Notes: generated by a model from the letters alone, not told the origin. 64,000 nt of DNA from Voacanga thouarsii (GCA_026120185.1 JANUWF010001224.1:2542001-2606000); one strand, 5' to 3'. Shown: positions 22,986 to 35,651, counted from the first letter of the stretch. Numbers and translations are program-made.

Positions 22986-24170
22986 GTCTTTTTTTTTCTC
23001 CCTGTATATATATAGCTATTTTATTCAAAACGATGAAGAGTAGACAATATTGAAGAGAAAGTCAAAATTAAAATATAAATTTCATAACATCCAAATTTAA
23101 CATGCAAAGTCGTTGTTCAAAAATGAGGAATACAATATTTAAATACATAAGTAGTTCCTTAAACCACGCATCATTTATCTTGTAGTTCCTCAAGCCAAGC
23201 ATTATTGATCTTATTCCAATCCTAAGTTATTGTGATACTAAAACACCTATTTTATCTTCGTCGTGGATCTGCACCTATAATATTACTAGGTCGATGTCTC
23301 GTGCAAGGCACGAGCTCGGGTACCTGTGGCAATAAATATTACTACAAAATACAACAGATTATAATAAAATATAGAAACAACACTATCACATATTCATATA
23401 TGAGTTCAACTACATATGACATATAAAAACCACAAACATCAAAAGCAACACGGTGGCTTTCAGATGCAGGATTAAATGAACATCCAGGAGGCTCAACTTT
23501 AACAGTAGGTATAATGGAAGGCTTGGACTTCTGTTACAACAATAATGATAAAATGCAGTAATAAAAGAAAATTAGTGGGAAAAAAAAGGCACTGTACCTT
23601 TTTATTTTTAACATTACTGGTTTCACCTGTAAGAGTTGACAAGCCATTTCAAGCATATGTCAAGACTACAATATTGATTCTTTATGAAATCACCATTATG
23701 TATGTAAAGCGGAATACGACCATCATCTATTATGGAATTGCTTAATTTCTCATATAGAACTTATAGGGCCTTCACTTCATTCACAGTGACTGCTAAACAA
23801 AATTGTGCATTTCAGGCTAGGAAAAGTATTTTAGCTAATGATATGAAATAAAATGGACATTCAAATGAAGAAACAACACAAAACATGAACAAAAACTCTG
23901 ACAACAAATCCATCTCAAATTGATGGATGACATCAATTCTTATTGCAATGCATTAATTGGGGCAATTGATCACATAGTAAATTAATGACATTTAGTTCAT
24001 CAAGAAAAGCTTTCACTTGAATAAATTATATAGAGGAAGTGAATTTAATGTTTGCAAACTGGTGAGCATAACCACGTATACTTAAGCACATTGCCCCTTC
24101 ATAGTTCAACAGTTGATGGCTATAGTTCAACAGTTGTTCAATGGTTGTGATAAAGTACCTTCTGATTAGA
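22986..24170. other. CACTA interior, unassigned part
   Basis: No captured gene or transposase domain could be named here. Small open frames at 23232-23426 and 23545-23745 have no signature. Downstream kinesin exons past 24177 were looked for and not found. Confidence 0.35.
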
Positions 24171-24176
24171 ACTTAC

Positions 24177-24945
24177 ATTATCTTGTTGAGCTCTTTTGAG
24201 ATCTTCTGAAAGAGAAGCTTGTAATCTCTCCGCTGTTGCTCTTGCCTCATTTTCTCTGCTGAAAGAGTCTAGAGCTGCCTGAAAGAATCAAGATTGTCTA
24301 TAGCAACCAAAACTAAAAGTTTTCAGAACAATGCATTTCTTGTGGTAAACTTACTAATTTGTAAAATTCTTCTTTTGCAAATTTTTCTTGTAATGCCTCG
24401 AAATTTCTCCTTAACTCCATGATAGTAGAATTTAGTTCTTCTTCCTTTGCTTCATTAGCATCTCTATAAGAGCAATGGAACGAAAATAGAGTCACAAAGC
24501 AGCTGGAGTCATCAAAATAGCTGAATAAAACAGGAAAATCAATCATACCCATGTCACTGCATTTCTTCTCAGTACCTTCAAGCAAATCTTTTAGTTTCTC
24601 ATTCTCTAAAAGATAGTTTGCTTCAAGCTATTGGAACCACTTGATGCAATTCTTGAGCCTTTTTATGTAATCTGACATTAGATCACATTTTTCTTGTGCA
24701 CATATCAGAATCTTAACATACAAAACCTCTAACTAGAAACATTTTCAATCACCATTGGAGTCACCTCGTTAAATGTAAGATGATCACAAAAGACACAGGG
24801 TAAAACTAAAAAGTAAACAAAACAACATTTCCTATTAGCAATACTTACCTTATAGTTAAACTTGTTCTTAATTTTCAACCTTTCATTAATCAATGCTTCA
24901 ACACTCTCTTTGCTAAACTCAATTACACCACAATCTGATCCAGCA
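24177..24945 (-). pseudogene. Captured kinesin-14 (ATK/KIN-14-type) fragment, four exons
   Basis: Four minus-strand exons keep their order and mostly their splice sites. Exon a (about 24945-24849) has GVIEFSKESVEALINERLK and donor GTAAGT. Exon b (24693-24549) has YIKRLKNCIKWFQ, a TAG stop, then LEANYLLENEKLKDLLEG. Exon c (24463-24355) has ANEAKEEELNSTIMELRR and LQEKFAKEE. Exon d (24278-24177) has ENEARATAERLQASLSEDL. Introns are about 155, 85 and 76 bp. The heptad-like, Glu/Lys-rich pattern and the wording match the neck-proximal stalk of plant minus-end kinesins of the ATK1/ATK5 group. The motor head is absent. The exon b acceptor is damaged and exon b has a stop, so the fragment is not functional as kinesin. 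Introns show DNA-level capture rather than retroposition. Confidence 0.75.
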
Positions 24946-25690
24946 TTGCATCGATTAGCAAATAAGGAAACACACAGATGTAGAGAAAAACAAAAACAAT
25001 AACCAGAAAATCGATGAAACGGACCATCACTGAGAAGAAGCATGCATAAACGGACCATCTAATGCTTATTATTATGGAGATTTGACGGTTAAAAAGAGAT
25101 GAAATCAATTGTAGTGAGGATTTGTGCAGCTTTATACATGAGAACGAGAAAAAAAAGATGGTGAAATTTGATTTGTGCATTAACTAATTGACCCAGGATT
25201 CTGACATATATACACAATACAAAGTGTTTTTTATTGTTGCAATCTAGCTCTAATTCAGAGAGAAATAGCCAAACCCTCAGTCTCCCTCCATAGGTCCCTA
25301 ATCTCCACTGCAAACCTTCCCTATGGTCTCTTCCTTGCGCCATGAAATCTGATATATTTAGATCCTCTATTTCTATCAGCTTCCCCCGCCGCCGTCACTG
25401 CCACTACTACTGCCTCATGAGAGAGGAGTATTTTGTAGATTCTTTATGAATATGAGCGTGCTAAACCTTTTGTTAAAAATGGTGAGGATGGGAGAACTCT
25501 TCCGAGAAAACCCCAATTTTTTTCTACAAGAAACATATGAACAGAGTTAAAAATCAACAAGAACTATAAGAACTGCAATTTTGAGGATTTATGACCAAGA
25601 AGGAGAGAGATCGATTAAAACTTACCCTTAATCTCGCGCTTTTTTTTTTTTTTTTTGAGGAAATTTTCTAAAGGGGCATCTTTTCTTTCT
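24946..25690. other. CACTA interior upstream of kinesin exons
   Basis: On the minus strand this is the region 5' of the kinesin fragment and could be captured leader or intron sequence. A GC-richer stretch with CCGCC repeats at about 25385-25410 looks like the 5' UTR or start of a host gene, but I cannot assign it. A poly-T run lies at about 25640-25658. Confidence 0.3.
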
Positions 25691-25910
25691 ATAGGTAAGA
25701 AAGTGTCACAAAAGATATGTTATCTGTCATGACATTGAAAATGTGTCACAATAATATATCAATTTGAATTATCTTCATAAAACTACGTCGTTTTGTTTTT
25801 ATTATAATGATGCGAATAAAACTAGCACCATTATAGGTATTCTATTATGACACTTTATAAAAAGAGTCATTAAAAACATGTCAGGAAAGCCCTTTTGTCT
25901 TGTAGTGAAC

Positions 25911-26342
25911 ATACTTGCTGGCAGATCATTTTTTAAAAATGTCTAACAATATTGCAGTAACATAGTTACTAAAGCAATTACCACAAGCACTTAATTATAA
26001 ATTTCCAACAAAATAAAATAAGAAAATGCTTGAAAATAGAAGTACCAGCCCATTATACCACCTCGTCTCTTCATCTGCCACCAAAAAAAAAAAAAAAATC
26101 AGTATTAGCCACTAAACTGAAAACTAAAGAAAAAAGCAAACAGACATAAACAACCAAAGATTACAGCTTTAGAAAAGAAAAGGAAGTCTGATTACATTCA
26201 ATAGTATCACTAAGCACCTCTCTTGTTTATCATCACACATAGCAGCAAAGTAGACTGTAGCAAATTTCCCTTGATTTTCCCCTCGACGGTGGACCATAGC
26301 AATGAACACAAATAAAAAACACAATGATGGATTTTTTAGGTG
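25911..26342. mobile_element. Left part of a second, split CACTA element (inferred)
   Basis: This stretch ends in AGGTG (26338-26342), half of the target duplication of the copia element, and so was joined to 35417-35651 before that insertion. The latter ends in a CACTA terminus, so this DNA was inside that element. A short open minus-strand run, GENQGKFATVYFAAMCDD (about 26285-26230), is not recognised. The left terminus is not in view. Confidence 0.4.
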
Positions 26343-28175
26343 TGAAGGTAATGTACGGCAAAAATAAACACAGAAGCATGCATAATATCAAAATAGAGGC
26401 AACGGAAGCTTTAAGAATTATAACACCTCTGTATTTGAATGACCTTATTAGCACTGAAAATGATGTTTGGACCATTTCTGAATGAATGCTTGAAGCCATT
26501 GGTTCTCCTAAAGGCACCTCTAGTTGCACTCTTGCATGCCGTTTGCTTCTTCTCATTCACGCGAAGCTTTTGAACTTCCGAAATATGGCCACTGCCTTAA
26601 CCACCGCCGGTGAAAGCTCCAATCAGATAAAAGAATGGCCTTCGTTCTTTGATTTAATGATCACAAGCCATCATCAATGAAGAATCTTCTCTTCCTGTTA
26701 TCATTTCTGGAAAACCAGATTCACCACAGAGAGAGACACAAAGAGAGAGAAAAAAACTTAGTGCTTAGTTATCCTTTCACACCAAACAATACGAGATTCA
26801 TCCCTTGCTTTTTTTTTTTTTATTATTACTCTTAGTCTCATCCATTGGGCCAAATAAAATTATTTACTTTTGGGCTTGAACACCTATAAATAATAAGCCC
26901 CAATTATTTATTTTTGAGGTTTCATAAAATAGCCTAATAAATAGTTAACAATCCCAAATAGACCAATATAAAATATTAGGTATTTTATCTAGTTTATACT
27001 TAGATAATTTTCTAATTATTCAATATGGGCCTTGGGCCCTGAATAATTAATTAACCAATTAAACTAGATAAAATATATACTCTCTTTTGAACTCTTTATT
27101 TTATTCTAGTCTAATAATAAATCAGACTACTTAAATAAAATAAAACCCATAATTATTAAGACCAATTCCATAACCCAAATTTTTCAGGACTTAAGGGCTA
27201 TTCCAGGGACCGAAAGATACATCGTTTGAACTACTAAAATGACCAAAATACTCTTATTATATAAATAATTGTATTTTGTTTTTAAATATTTTCTAATATC
27301 ACCATAAGAAAATATTGACCCCAAGGATAATGTTGCATTAGCAAAGTCTCCGACCTACAGGTGTAATGACTAAAATACCACTCTACGCATCACCGTACAT
27401 TTAGAGAGGAAGAGTGTACTAACATCTCTCTAAAAAACATCTACTATCCTTAAACCTCTAGTCCAATGATCCACGACTCTTGAAATATTTCTACTTTCTA
27501 AGGGAGCTACCCTAAAACAAACATCCAAGTTATAATCCCCACGGCCTTGGATGTTTAGATCATTCGAACAGTCACAAAGGGCGATATAGTGTAGAAGCTA
27601 TCTTAAACAAGTTTGTCTTAGCTAACTAGTCACATATACCCACAATACAAGTATATTGGCTTTACGAAAGAACCTCAACTACAACATATCAAAGTACATG
27701 CTTCCAACTTCGTTAGACTACCAACTCATACTTAAGCGGTAGAGTATTAGTCCACGTTGTAGCAGTAATAGTCTGGGCTTCTTCTAAATAGTACTTTTAG
27801 AAGCGACTATTACAAGTCCTATTATACGTATTCGAAATACGCTATGCTATGAAGTGAGTGGACTACCCACTGGCTAAAGGTAAGTCATTCCCCATTTGGA
27901 ATTCATAACACAATAATCTAAATATGATGAGATTTTCATTCTCACCAATCGGTTAAGAATAAACATTTATGTATTAAGTAACTCGCAGTCCATACCTTAC
28001 TATGAAAGACAACCATTCATATGAACCACTTACTTAAATACAATGGGTCTTTTCCAAACGAAATTGCGTACAAAAGTAATGTAAAATTCACAAACAATTT
28101 TGAGAATAAATTTTTTCTATTAATAAATTCGATAATTACATCAGAAACCTAGTCTAGAGGGCATACATTTCAACA
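26343..28175 (-). repeat. 3' LTR of copia element 1
   Basis: 1833 bp, highly similar to 33624-35416. On the element's minus strand it is preceded by the PPT at 28176-28190. An antisense frame (26486-26680) recurs in the other LTRs of the family. Confidence 0.9.
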
Positions 28176-28190
28176 ATCTCCCACTTGCAC
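28176..28190 (-). promoter_or_regulatory. Polypurine tract of copia element 1
   Basis: On the minus strand AAGTGGGAGAT immediately precedes the LTR start TGTTG. This is the usual plant copia arrangement. Confidence 0.8.
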
Positions 28191-28197
28191 TTTAAGA

Positions 28198-31100
28198 CTA
28201 AGAAAGTCCGTAAGTGCCCACCCCTATGGTATATAAGTGTCTCTTGAAGACTTTCTCAGCTAAAGGCTTGGTGAAGGGATCTACTAGGTTGTTCTTCGAG
28301 GCTATCTGTTTCACCATGATTTTACGTCTCTGGTTGAAATTCCTAATCAGGTGGTACTTCCTCTCAATGTGCTTCCCTTTCTTATAATTTCTAGGTTCTT
28401 TGAATTGCGAGACTACTCTAGAGTTGTCGCAATACACCACAATCGATCTATCCATGTGTGGTATAACTCCAAGTTCTGAAAGGAACTTCTGGAACCAGAC
28501 TTCTTCCTTAGATGCCTCCGAAGCTACCACATACTCAGCTTCCACAGTTGAGTCAGTAATGCAAGATTGCTTGATACTCCTCCAAGAAACAGCTCTTCCA
28601 AACAAGGTGAAGACATATCCACTAGTGGATTCTCTTATTCTTATCTGCCTGGAAGTCTGATTCTGTGTATCCAGTAGGAACCAAGCCATCAGCTCTGTAA
28701 ACTAGTATATAATCTTTTGTACCTTTGAGGTACTTAAGAATATGCTTTACAATTTACCAATGAACCTCCCCAGGGTTTGACTGATATCTGCTAACTACGC
28801 CTACGACAAAGTAGATATCTAGCCTAGTGCACAATATGGCGTACATGAGACTTCCCACAACCAAAGCATAGGGAATCCTACTCATCCTATCTTTTTCCTT
28901 TTAAGATTTAGCACAGTCCCTAGAATAAAAATGCAACCCATGTCTTCAAGGAATTATTGCTCCTTTGCATGAGTCTATGATAAACTTGGCCAGCATCTTG
29001 TCAATGTATGTCGCTTGGGATAATCCTAACATTCTCTGCTTCCTATTTCTAAAAAGTTTAATCACAAGAATGTAATTGGCTTCTTCTAAGTCCTTCATAC
29101 TAAATTGACTAGACAGTCAAACCTTAGTGGATGACAATATTCCTACATCATTCCTAATAAGTAGAATGTCAACCACATATAAGACAAGAAAAATCACATT
29201 TATGCCTTCCAATTTTTTGTACACGCATGGTTCATTCTTGTTTTGAATGAAACCATAAGACTTTACAGTCTCGTCAAAACGAATATTCCATGCTCTAGAT
29301 ACTTGACTAAGTCCATAAAGGGACTTCTTAAGCTTGCAAACCATATGTTCCTTGCTTTTAGCAATAAAACCTTCCGGTTGGGACATATAGATGTCTTCGT
29401 TAAGATGGCCATTAAGAAATGCCGTCTTCATATCCATTTGTCATATCTCGTAGTCGAAATGACATGCAATAGCAAGGAGGATACAGATGGACTTAAGCAT
29501 GGCTACCGGAGAAATGGTTTCCTCATAATCGATTCCCTCTTTCTAAGTATACCCTTTCGCTACAAGCCTAACTTTGAAGGTTTTCACCTTCCCATCCACT
29601 TTCCTCTTCCTCTGGTTTAGCCACTTACACCCAATGGATTTTATCCCTTTAGGTGAAGCTACAAGATCCCAAATCTGATTAAAGTACATAGACTCAATCT
29701 CGGCTTTCATTACTTCATTCAATAGATTTGCATTGGCATCAGTAATAGTCTTCTCGTATCTAGTGGAATCTTATTCCTGATGGTTAGAAACCAGCTCGAA
29801 AGCCTCTCCTGTCCACCTTTTTAGAATTCTAGATACCCTCCCACTACGACGAGGCTCTGTTTGTACAGGTTTTTTAGGCTGTGACTCTTCTTATTGCACA
29901 ATCGGGTCTGAAGAAGTTGATTCTGAAGAAAACTTCTCCTCGAGTTCCAACCTTGTTGAACCTTTAATGGAAGTACTTTGATCATCCTCCAAGTATCTAG
30001 CATTAGTACTTACCAGTACTTTTTGCTTCTTGGGATGATAAAAGTAACCTCCTTTTGTCCCTTTTGGATACTCAACAAAGTAGCATAATTCTGATCTTGG
30101 TTCTAGCTTGTCTCCCTTGATCAATACATAAGTTGGATAGTCTCATATCCTGAGATGATTTAGACTTGGCTTACGCCTAGTCTACATCTCATAAAATATC
30201 TTAGGTACTGACTTGGATGACACCAAGTTCAAAATGTATGCCACTATTTTCAGGGCATACTCCTAAAAAAAGACCAGAAGAGTAGCATGAGAAATCATAC
30301 TTTGGACCATTTCCATTAATATCATGTTTCTTCTCTCAGCTACTCCATTCTGCTGGGGTGTGCCCAGTGCAGAGAGTTGGGATGCTATCTCATGATGTAT
30401 CATGTAATCTTTGAATTTATCGAGGAGGTACTCTCCACCACGATCCAATCATAAGTTTTGATCAGTTTACTTGTCCAATGCTCCACTTCAACCTTAAACT
30501 CTTTGAACTTATCCAAAGAGTCAGACTTGCACCTCATCGGTAGACATAACTAAACCTTGTACAATCATCCATGAAAGTGATGAAGTACTCAAAACTCCCT
30601 CTAACTTGTGTAGACAAAGGACCACACATATAAGTATGAACAAGGCTCAATATCTCTTTGGCTCTATCAGCATTTTGGGTGAACAACCTTTTGGTCATTT
30701 TTCCCATAAGATAGGATTCATACTAAGGCCAACTTTCCAATCTTAATGAGCCAAATGGCCCATTATAAATTAACTTTTGAATCCTAGTTGAGTGAATATG
30801 ACTCAACCTTAAATGCTAAAGATATGAGTCATTGACATTAGTCTTTCTCTTCTTGTTTAAAGGTTCAGATTGAGCGTTATTAATTTGATTGTTTGTAGGA
30901 TTTAAAAAGAATAAGTTTCCATACTTGTGCTTTGTACATAAAATTTCTCCATTTCTACTGATAATAATACCAAAATGGAAAGAAACAGAATATCCATGAT
31001 TTATTAGCTTTGCAATTGAAATCAAATTCTGTCTAAAACTGGGTACATATAAAATATTCTTCAAAATAACTTCTCTATTATAATAAAAAATAATATCTAG

Positions 31101-32093
31101 CTCTCCTACTGCAAGGGCCCATACTTGTACTCCATTTCCTACTCGTAGTCCATGCTCGCCCTTCTGGAGTCTTTTTATCTTCCTAAATCCCTGTAAGGAG
31201 TTACAGATATAATCAGTAGCTCCAGAATCAATAATCTAAGTAGAAGTTGATCCAACCATTGAAGCTGACTCTAGATAGAGAATAATACATGTAGGGTTTT
31301 TCTTGGCCTAAAGCTCTAGACACTCCTTTTCCCAGTATCCCTTCTACCTGCACTTGAAGCACTTGCCCTTAGGCTTGTTAGGCTGGTCCTTGGGCTGGGC
31401 CGGTGCGTTTCCCTTCTTTTTCTTAAACTTTCTGGGTTTAGGCCCAATTTTGGAAGAAGAAGCCCTAACAATCATAGCTTTAGACTGTGGCTTCATAACC
31501 TTCTCTGCCACATGGAGCTCTTTCATTAACTCAGTTAAACTCATATTTAACTTGTTCATGTTATAATTTAACTTAAACTGAGGAAAAGAGCTTGGAAGAG
31601 ATTTGAGAACCATGTCCACTTGGCTCACAGGGTTAATAACAACCCCTAAGACTTCTACTTCCTTGAAAGCAGCAATCATCTTGAGTATATGCTCTCTAAT
31701 TGATACTCTCTCAGCCATCTTAGTGCTGATGATCGTCCTAAGAGCCTCCTGCCTTGTGGGCCGGCTCTTATTTGCGAACATCGTAGCTAGTGATTGACTA
31801 ATATTATACGCAGTGGCCATGTGCTCTTATTTAGATTGGAGCACATTAGACATAGAGGCCAACATGTAGCAACGAGCCATCTCGTCGGTCTTCTTCTATG
31901 CTTTCTTAGCCTCTCGCTTTTCAGTGATGGAACCCTCCCTGATAACAGGGCAGGTTTCATAGAGGACATACTTATACTTCTCAGCAGTGAATATTATGTC
32001 CAAGTTCTTTTTTCAATCCAATTAATTTGTATCCGTTAGCTTATTCTCATAGAAAATAATGGCCAAAGGACTAAAAGAACCTCCACCAACCAT
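28198..32093 (-). pseudogene. gag-pol: Copia element 1 gag-pol polyprotein remnants
   Basis: Gag starts at MVGGGSFSPLAII (32093) and continues in broken frames. The block 31820-31344 contains LPSSFPQFKLNYNMNKLNMS and the knuckle start CFKCR. Protease shows WIIDSGATD-like IIDSGATDYICNS near 31240, with the active DSG kept. The integrase region (30800-30260) has the LYVPSFRQNLISIAKL leader at 31060 and SALGTPQQNGVAERRN near 30350. RT (29437-29117) has MDMKTAFLNGHLNEDIYMSQ, and its catalytic box reads YVVDILL instead of YVDD, losing one Asp. RNase H (28689-28198) has AVSWRSIKQSCITDSTVEAE and VDPFTKPLAEKVFK. Many stops separate these blocks. The element cannot make its own proteins. Confidence 0.9.
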
Positions 32094-33072
32094 TTCAGAA
32101 AAATAAAAAATAAAAGAAATATCAGTTTGTGAAAAAATAAAAATAATTTGTGTCTTTATCCTTATATTAAATTCGATAATAGTTAACCCTATCACTATTA
32201 TCTTTAATATTATTAATTTAGCTCTTAGGAAAACTGGCATAGCTTCTTGGGAAGATTAACAGTTTTCTAAGCTAAGTGTATTAACCACCACAAATTAATT
32301 TCCCTCATAGGTAATGATCTAGAAGATAACTCCATCGTGAAATGAGCGTTTCTTCTTATTTTCTATAGACATTCCTCGCACTATAACCTCCAACGTGAGC
32401 TAGCCGATCATAACACGTGTCCCGGGTTATTAGAAAATATCCTTTGAAAATTTCAATTAAATTTTCTTTTAACTCAAAAATAATTTATCTAAACTCATAA
32501 AAATTTCTATGTCAAGGTTTATACCCTTTGAGAAATTTTTTTCATGGATTAATTTTATTTTAGTTAATAAACTTAATAATTTCAAAAATTTTCATTAAAA
32601 CTTTCAAGAGATATTGACCTCAAGTTTAATTTGACAAAAATAATTTTTCTTGTTAAAAATAAATCAAAATGGTTTTCTATTTTAACTCACAAAAATATCT
32701 GAATCCAAAATATTTTCTATATCAAGGATAAAATCTTTTGAGAAAATAATCAAGAATTAATTTTTGTTAGAATTAAAATTAATCATTTAATTTAAGAAAA
32801 ATGTTTTTCTTTGTCAAAAATTCCCAAAGACTTTGGTCTATGAGAAAACGTGCACGTATGGAACAAAAAGAAATAAGCATGCTAGAAAACCGTAAATATT
32901 TTTATACTTTTCTACTCTTTTAACCTAAGTGTTCATATAATAGAATTAAACACATTAATTAATTAATGATCTTGTTTAATCCTAAATTTTCTTTACTATT
33001 ATTTTTTATGCAAATATATTCAAAGAATATTAACTATTGTAATAAAAATAACTTCGTCTGGTATGAGATAAA

Positions 33073-33310
33073 AAAAAAAAAATTCTACTCCAATGCACTC
33101 GCCACACTAGATCATGGCCCATAGGAAAAACCCATAGACCGTGATCCGGGGGAGTGCTCGCGACCAGCCCGCGAAGCCTGGTCAGAATTGAAGACCAAAT
33201 TGCAAATTGCAATTTGAGATTGGTCTTCCGTGAGGAAAGCTTCCTCGCGTGCCATGAGGAAGCCGGCGCTTTCGCGAGGAAGTTTCCTCGCGCACGCCAT
33301 AGAGCGGATC
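33073..33310 (-). other. GC-rich hairpin cluster in the 5' leader of copia element 1
   Basis: A GC-rich island between PBS and gag is packed with inverted repeats. AGACCAA (33192-33198) pairs with TTGGTCT (33220-33226), enclosing AAATTGCA/TGCAATTT (33197-33215). GAGGAA pairs with TTCCTC at 33232-33246. CGCGAGGAA/TTCCTCGCG at 33273-33292 forms an almost perfect 20-nt palindrome. The corresponding leader of element 2 has the same kinds of hairpins. Structure in RNA is an inference. Confidence 0.6.
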
Positions 33311-33609
33311 CAAGCCGCGGCTCTCTAAGATGGCTCAGCTCCTCTCACAGAAAGCTGGCGACTCTGCACTAGTTCTTTCGTCCAAGCAACATATAAAAGC
33401 ACTTAACAAGCACATATGTCCTTAAAAATACTGGACTTACACCATATCTATGAAAACAATTAAAATACAACGTTCCTATACTTCTACTCGTGAAGCTTAC
33501 AGAGAAGACTATCCCAAACCAGAAACACGAAAGTTCACAGAAAACATCAAAAACAAATATTTTCTTGTTTTAGTTAAGCCTAGCATGCTTCCTATATTTG
33601 CCAAACCAT

Positions 33610-33621
33610 GCTCTGATACCA
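33610..33621 (-). promoter_or_regulatory. Primer binding site of copia element 1
   Basis: On the minus strand TGGTATCAGAGC, a perfect complement to the initiator tRNA-Met 3' end, starts two bases after the LTR end. Confidence 0.92.
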
Positions 33622-33623
33622 AT

Positions 33624-35416
33624 TGAAGGTAATGTACAACAAAAATAAACACAGAAGCATACATAATATCAAAACAGAGGCAGTAGAAGCTTTAAGAATT
33701 ATAATACCTCTGTATTTGAGTGACCTTGTTGGCACCGAAGAAGATGTCTGGACTACTTTTGAATGAATGCTTGAAGCCATTAGTTCTCCCAAAGACACCT
33801 CCAGATGCACTCTTGCAAGCCGTCTGCTTCTTCTCATTCACCCGAAGCTTTTGAGCTTCCGGAATATGGCCACTGCCTTAACCACCATCGATGAAAGCTC
33901 CAATAGGATAAAAGAATGGCCTTCGTTCTTTGATTTAATGCTCACAAGCCATCATCAAAGAAGAATTTTCTCTTCTTGTTATCGTTTCTAAAAAACCAGA
34001 TTCCCCACAAAGAGAGTAAAAAAAAAAACTTAGTGCTTAGTTATCCTTTCACAACAAACAATACGGGATCCATCTCTTGCTCTTTTTTTTTTTTTTTTAC
34101 TCTTGGTCTCATCCATTGGTCCAGATAAAATTATTTACTCTTGGGCTTGAACACCCATAAATAATTAGCCTCAATTATTTATTTTTGAGATTTCATAAAA
34201 CAGCCTAATAAATAATTAACACATCCAAATGAACCAATATAAAATATCAAGCATTTTATCTAGTTTATACTTAGGTTAATTTTTTAATTATTCAATCAAA
34301 CCCTGAATAATTAATTAACCAATTAAACTAGATAAACTATATATATTCTCTCTTAGACCTTTTATTTTATTCTAGTCAATAATAAATTAGACTACTTAAA
34401 TAAAATAAAACCCATAATTATTAAGACCAATTCCTTAACCCAAATCTGTCAGGACTTAAAGCAATTTCGGGAACTAAAAGACATATCGCCTTGGCTACTA
34501 AAATGACCAAAATATCCTTACTATATAAATAGCTGTATTTTGTATTTTAGATATTTTCTAATATCACCATAAGGAAATATTGACCCTAAAGACAATGATA
34601 CGTTAGCAAAGTCTCTGACTTACAGGTGTAATAACTAAAATACCCCTCTACACATTGCGTGCATTTAGAGAGGAAGAGTGTACTAACACCTTTCTAAAAG
34701 ACATCTACCATCCTTAGACCTTTAGTCCAATGATCCATGACTCCTAGAATATTTTCGCTTTCTAAGGGAGTTATTCTAAAGAAAATATCCAAGTCATATT
34801 CCCCAGAGCCCTAAATATTTAGATCATTCGAACAGTCACAAAGGGTGATATAGCACAAAAGTTATCTTGTACAAGTCTGTCTTAACTAACTAGTCACATA
34901 TACCAAAAATACAAGTATATCGGCTCTACGACATAACCTCAACTACAACATATCAAAGTATAATCTTCCAGTTTCGTTAGACCTCCAACTCATACTCAAG
35001 CGGTAGAGTATTAGTTTGGGCTTCTTCTAAATAGTACTTTTAGAAACCACTATTACAGGTCCTGTTCTATATATTCGAAATACACTCATACTATGAAGTG
35101 AGTGGGCTACCCACTGGCTAAAGGTAAACCATTCTCCATTTAGAATTTATAACACAATAATCTAAATATGATGAGATTTCCATTCCCATCAATCGGTTAA
35201 GAACAAATGTTTATGTGTTAAGTAACTCGTGGTCCATACCTTACTGTGAAATACCACCATTCACATGGACCACTTACTCAACACAATGGGTTTTTTCCAA
35301 ACGAAATTATACACAAAGTAATGTAAAATTCACAAATAATTTTGAGAATAAATTATTTTATTAATAAATTCGATAATTACATCAGAAACCTAGTCTAGAA
35401 GGCATACATTCCAACA
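33624..35416 (-). repeat. 5' LTR of copia element 1
   Basis: 1793 bp with termini TGTTGGAATG and TACCTTCA. It differs from the 3' LTR by scattered substitutions and small indels, so the insertion is not recent. Confidence 0.9.
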
Positions 35417-35651
35417 AGGTGAAGAAGAAAAAACACAGTCAAAACACTGCTTTTCAATTGAGAATAAGAGAGATCGATTTTTTGTTGTTTATCCCAAAAA
35501 ATATTCCGCCAAGCTAGAACTTTTTTTTTTTAAAGGAAATTTCTAAAGGCGCTCTTTTTCCTTCCTAACACAAAGAAAGTGTCAGAATCTTTTGTGACAC
35601 TTGAAAAGTGTCATAATAGTATATGAATAATAGCCGATTTTTCTTGTAGTG
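35417..35651. mobile_element. Right end of a second CACTA element
   Basis: This ends in TTTTTCTTGTAGTG (35651), which reads CACTACAAGAAAAA in reverse complement. Inside it are TGTGACACTTGAAAAGTGTCA subterminal repeats and a poly-T plus AAGGAAATTTCTAAAGG block that matches 25640-25680 of the first CACTA element. The two are one family. The following bases, GCA, would be its target duplication. Copia element 1 splits this element. Confidence 0.7.

Larger units (their letters stand above)
22455..25907. mobile_element. CACTA (En/Spm-type) non-autonomous transposon with captured gene
   Basis: 3453 bp. The left end is CACTACAAGAAAAAAGCGC and the right end, reverse-complemented, is CACTACAAGACAAAAGGGC; the two agree at most of the first 26 positions. 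The flanks are AAC (22452-22454) and AAC (25908-25910), a perfect 3-bp target duplication as expected for this superfamily. Both ends carry subterminal GTGTCA/TGACAC repeats. No transposase could be recognised inside. The interior holds kinesin-14 exons, so this is a Pack-CACTA that needs an autonomous partner. Confidence 0.9.
26343..35416 (-). mobile_element. Ty1/copia retrotransposon, full length, decayed
   Basis: 9074 bp on the minus strand, with LTRs at 33624-35416 (5') and 26343-28175 (3') that begin TGTTGGAATG or TGTTGAAATG and end TACCTTCA. The 5-bp target duplication AGGTG is perfect (26338-26342 and 35417-35421). PBS and PPT are in place. The gene order is that of Ty1/copia, with integrase before RT. 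All domains carry stops or mutated catalytic residues. It belongs to the same family as the plus-strand element at 47918-58195. Confidence 0.93.

Noticed and set aside
33073..33310. GC-rich island as a CpG-island promoter or bacterial insert
   Set aside because: It lies between PBS and gag of a copia element and a homologous region is in the second element, so it is the leader of the family.
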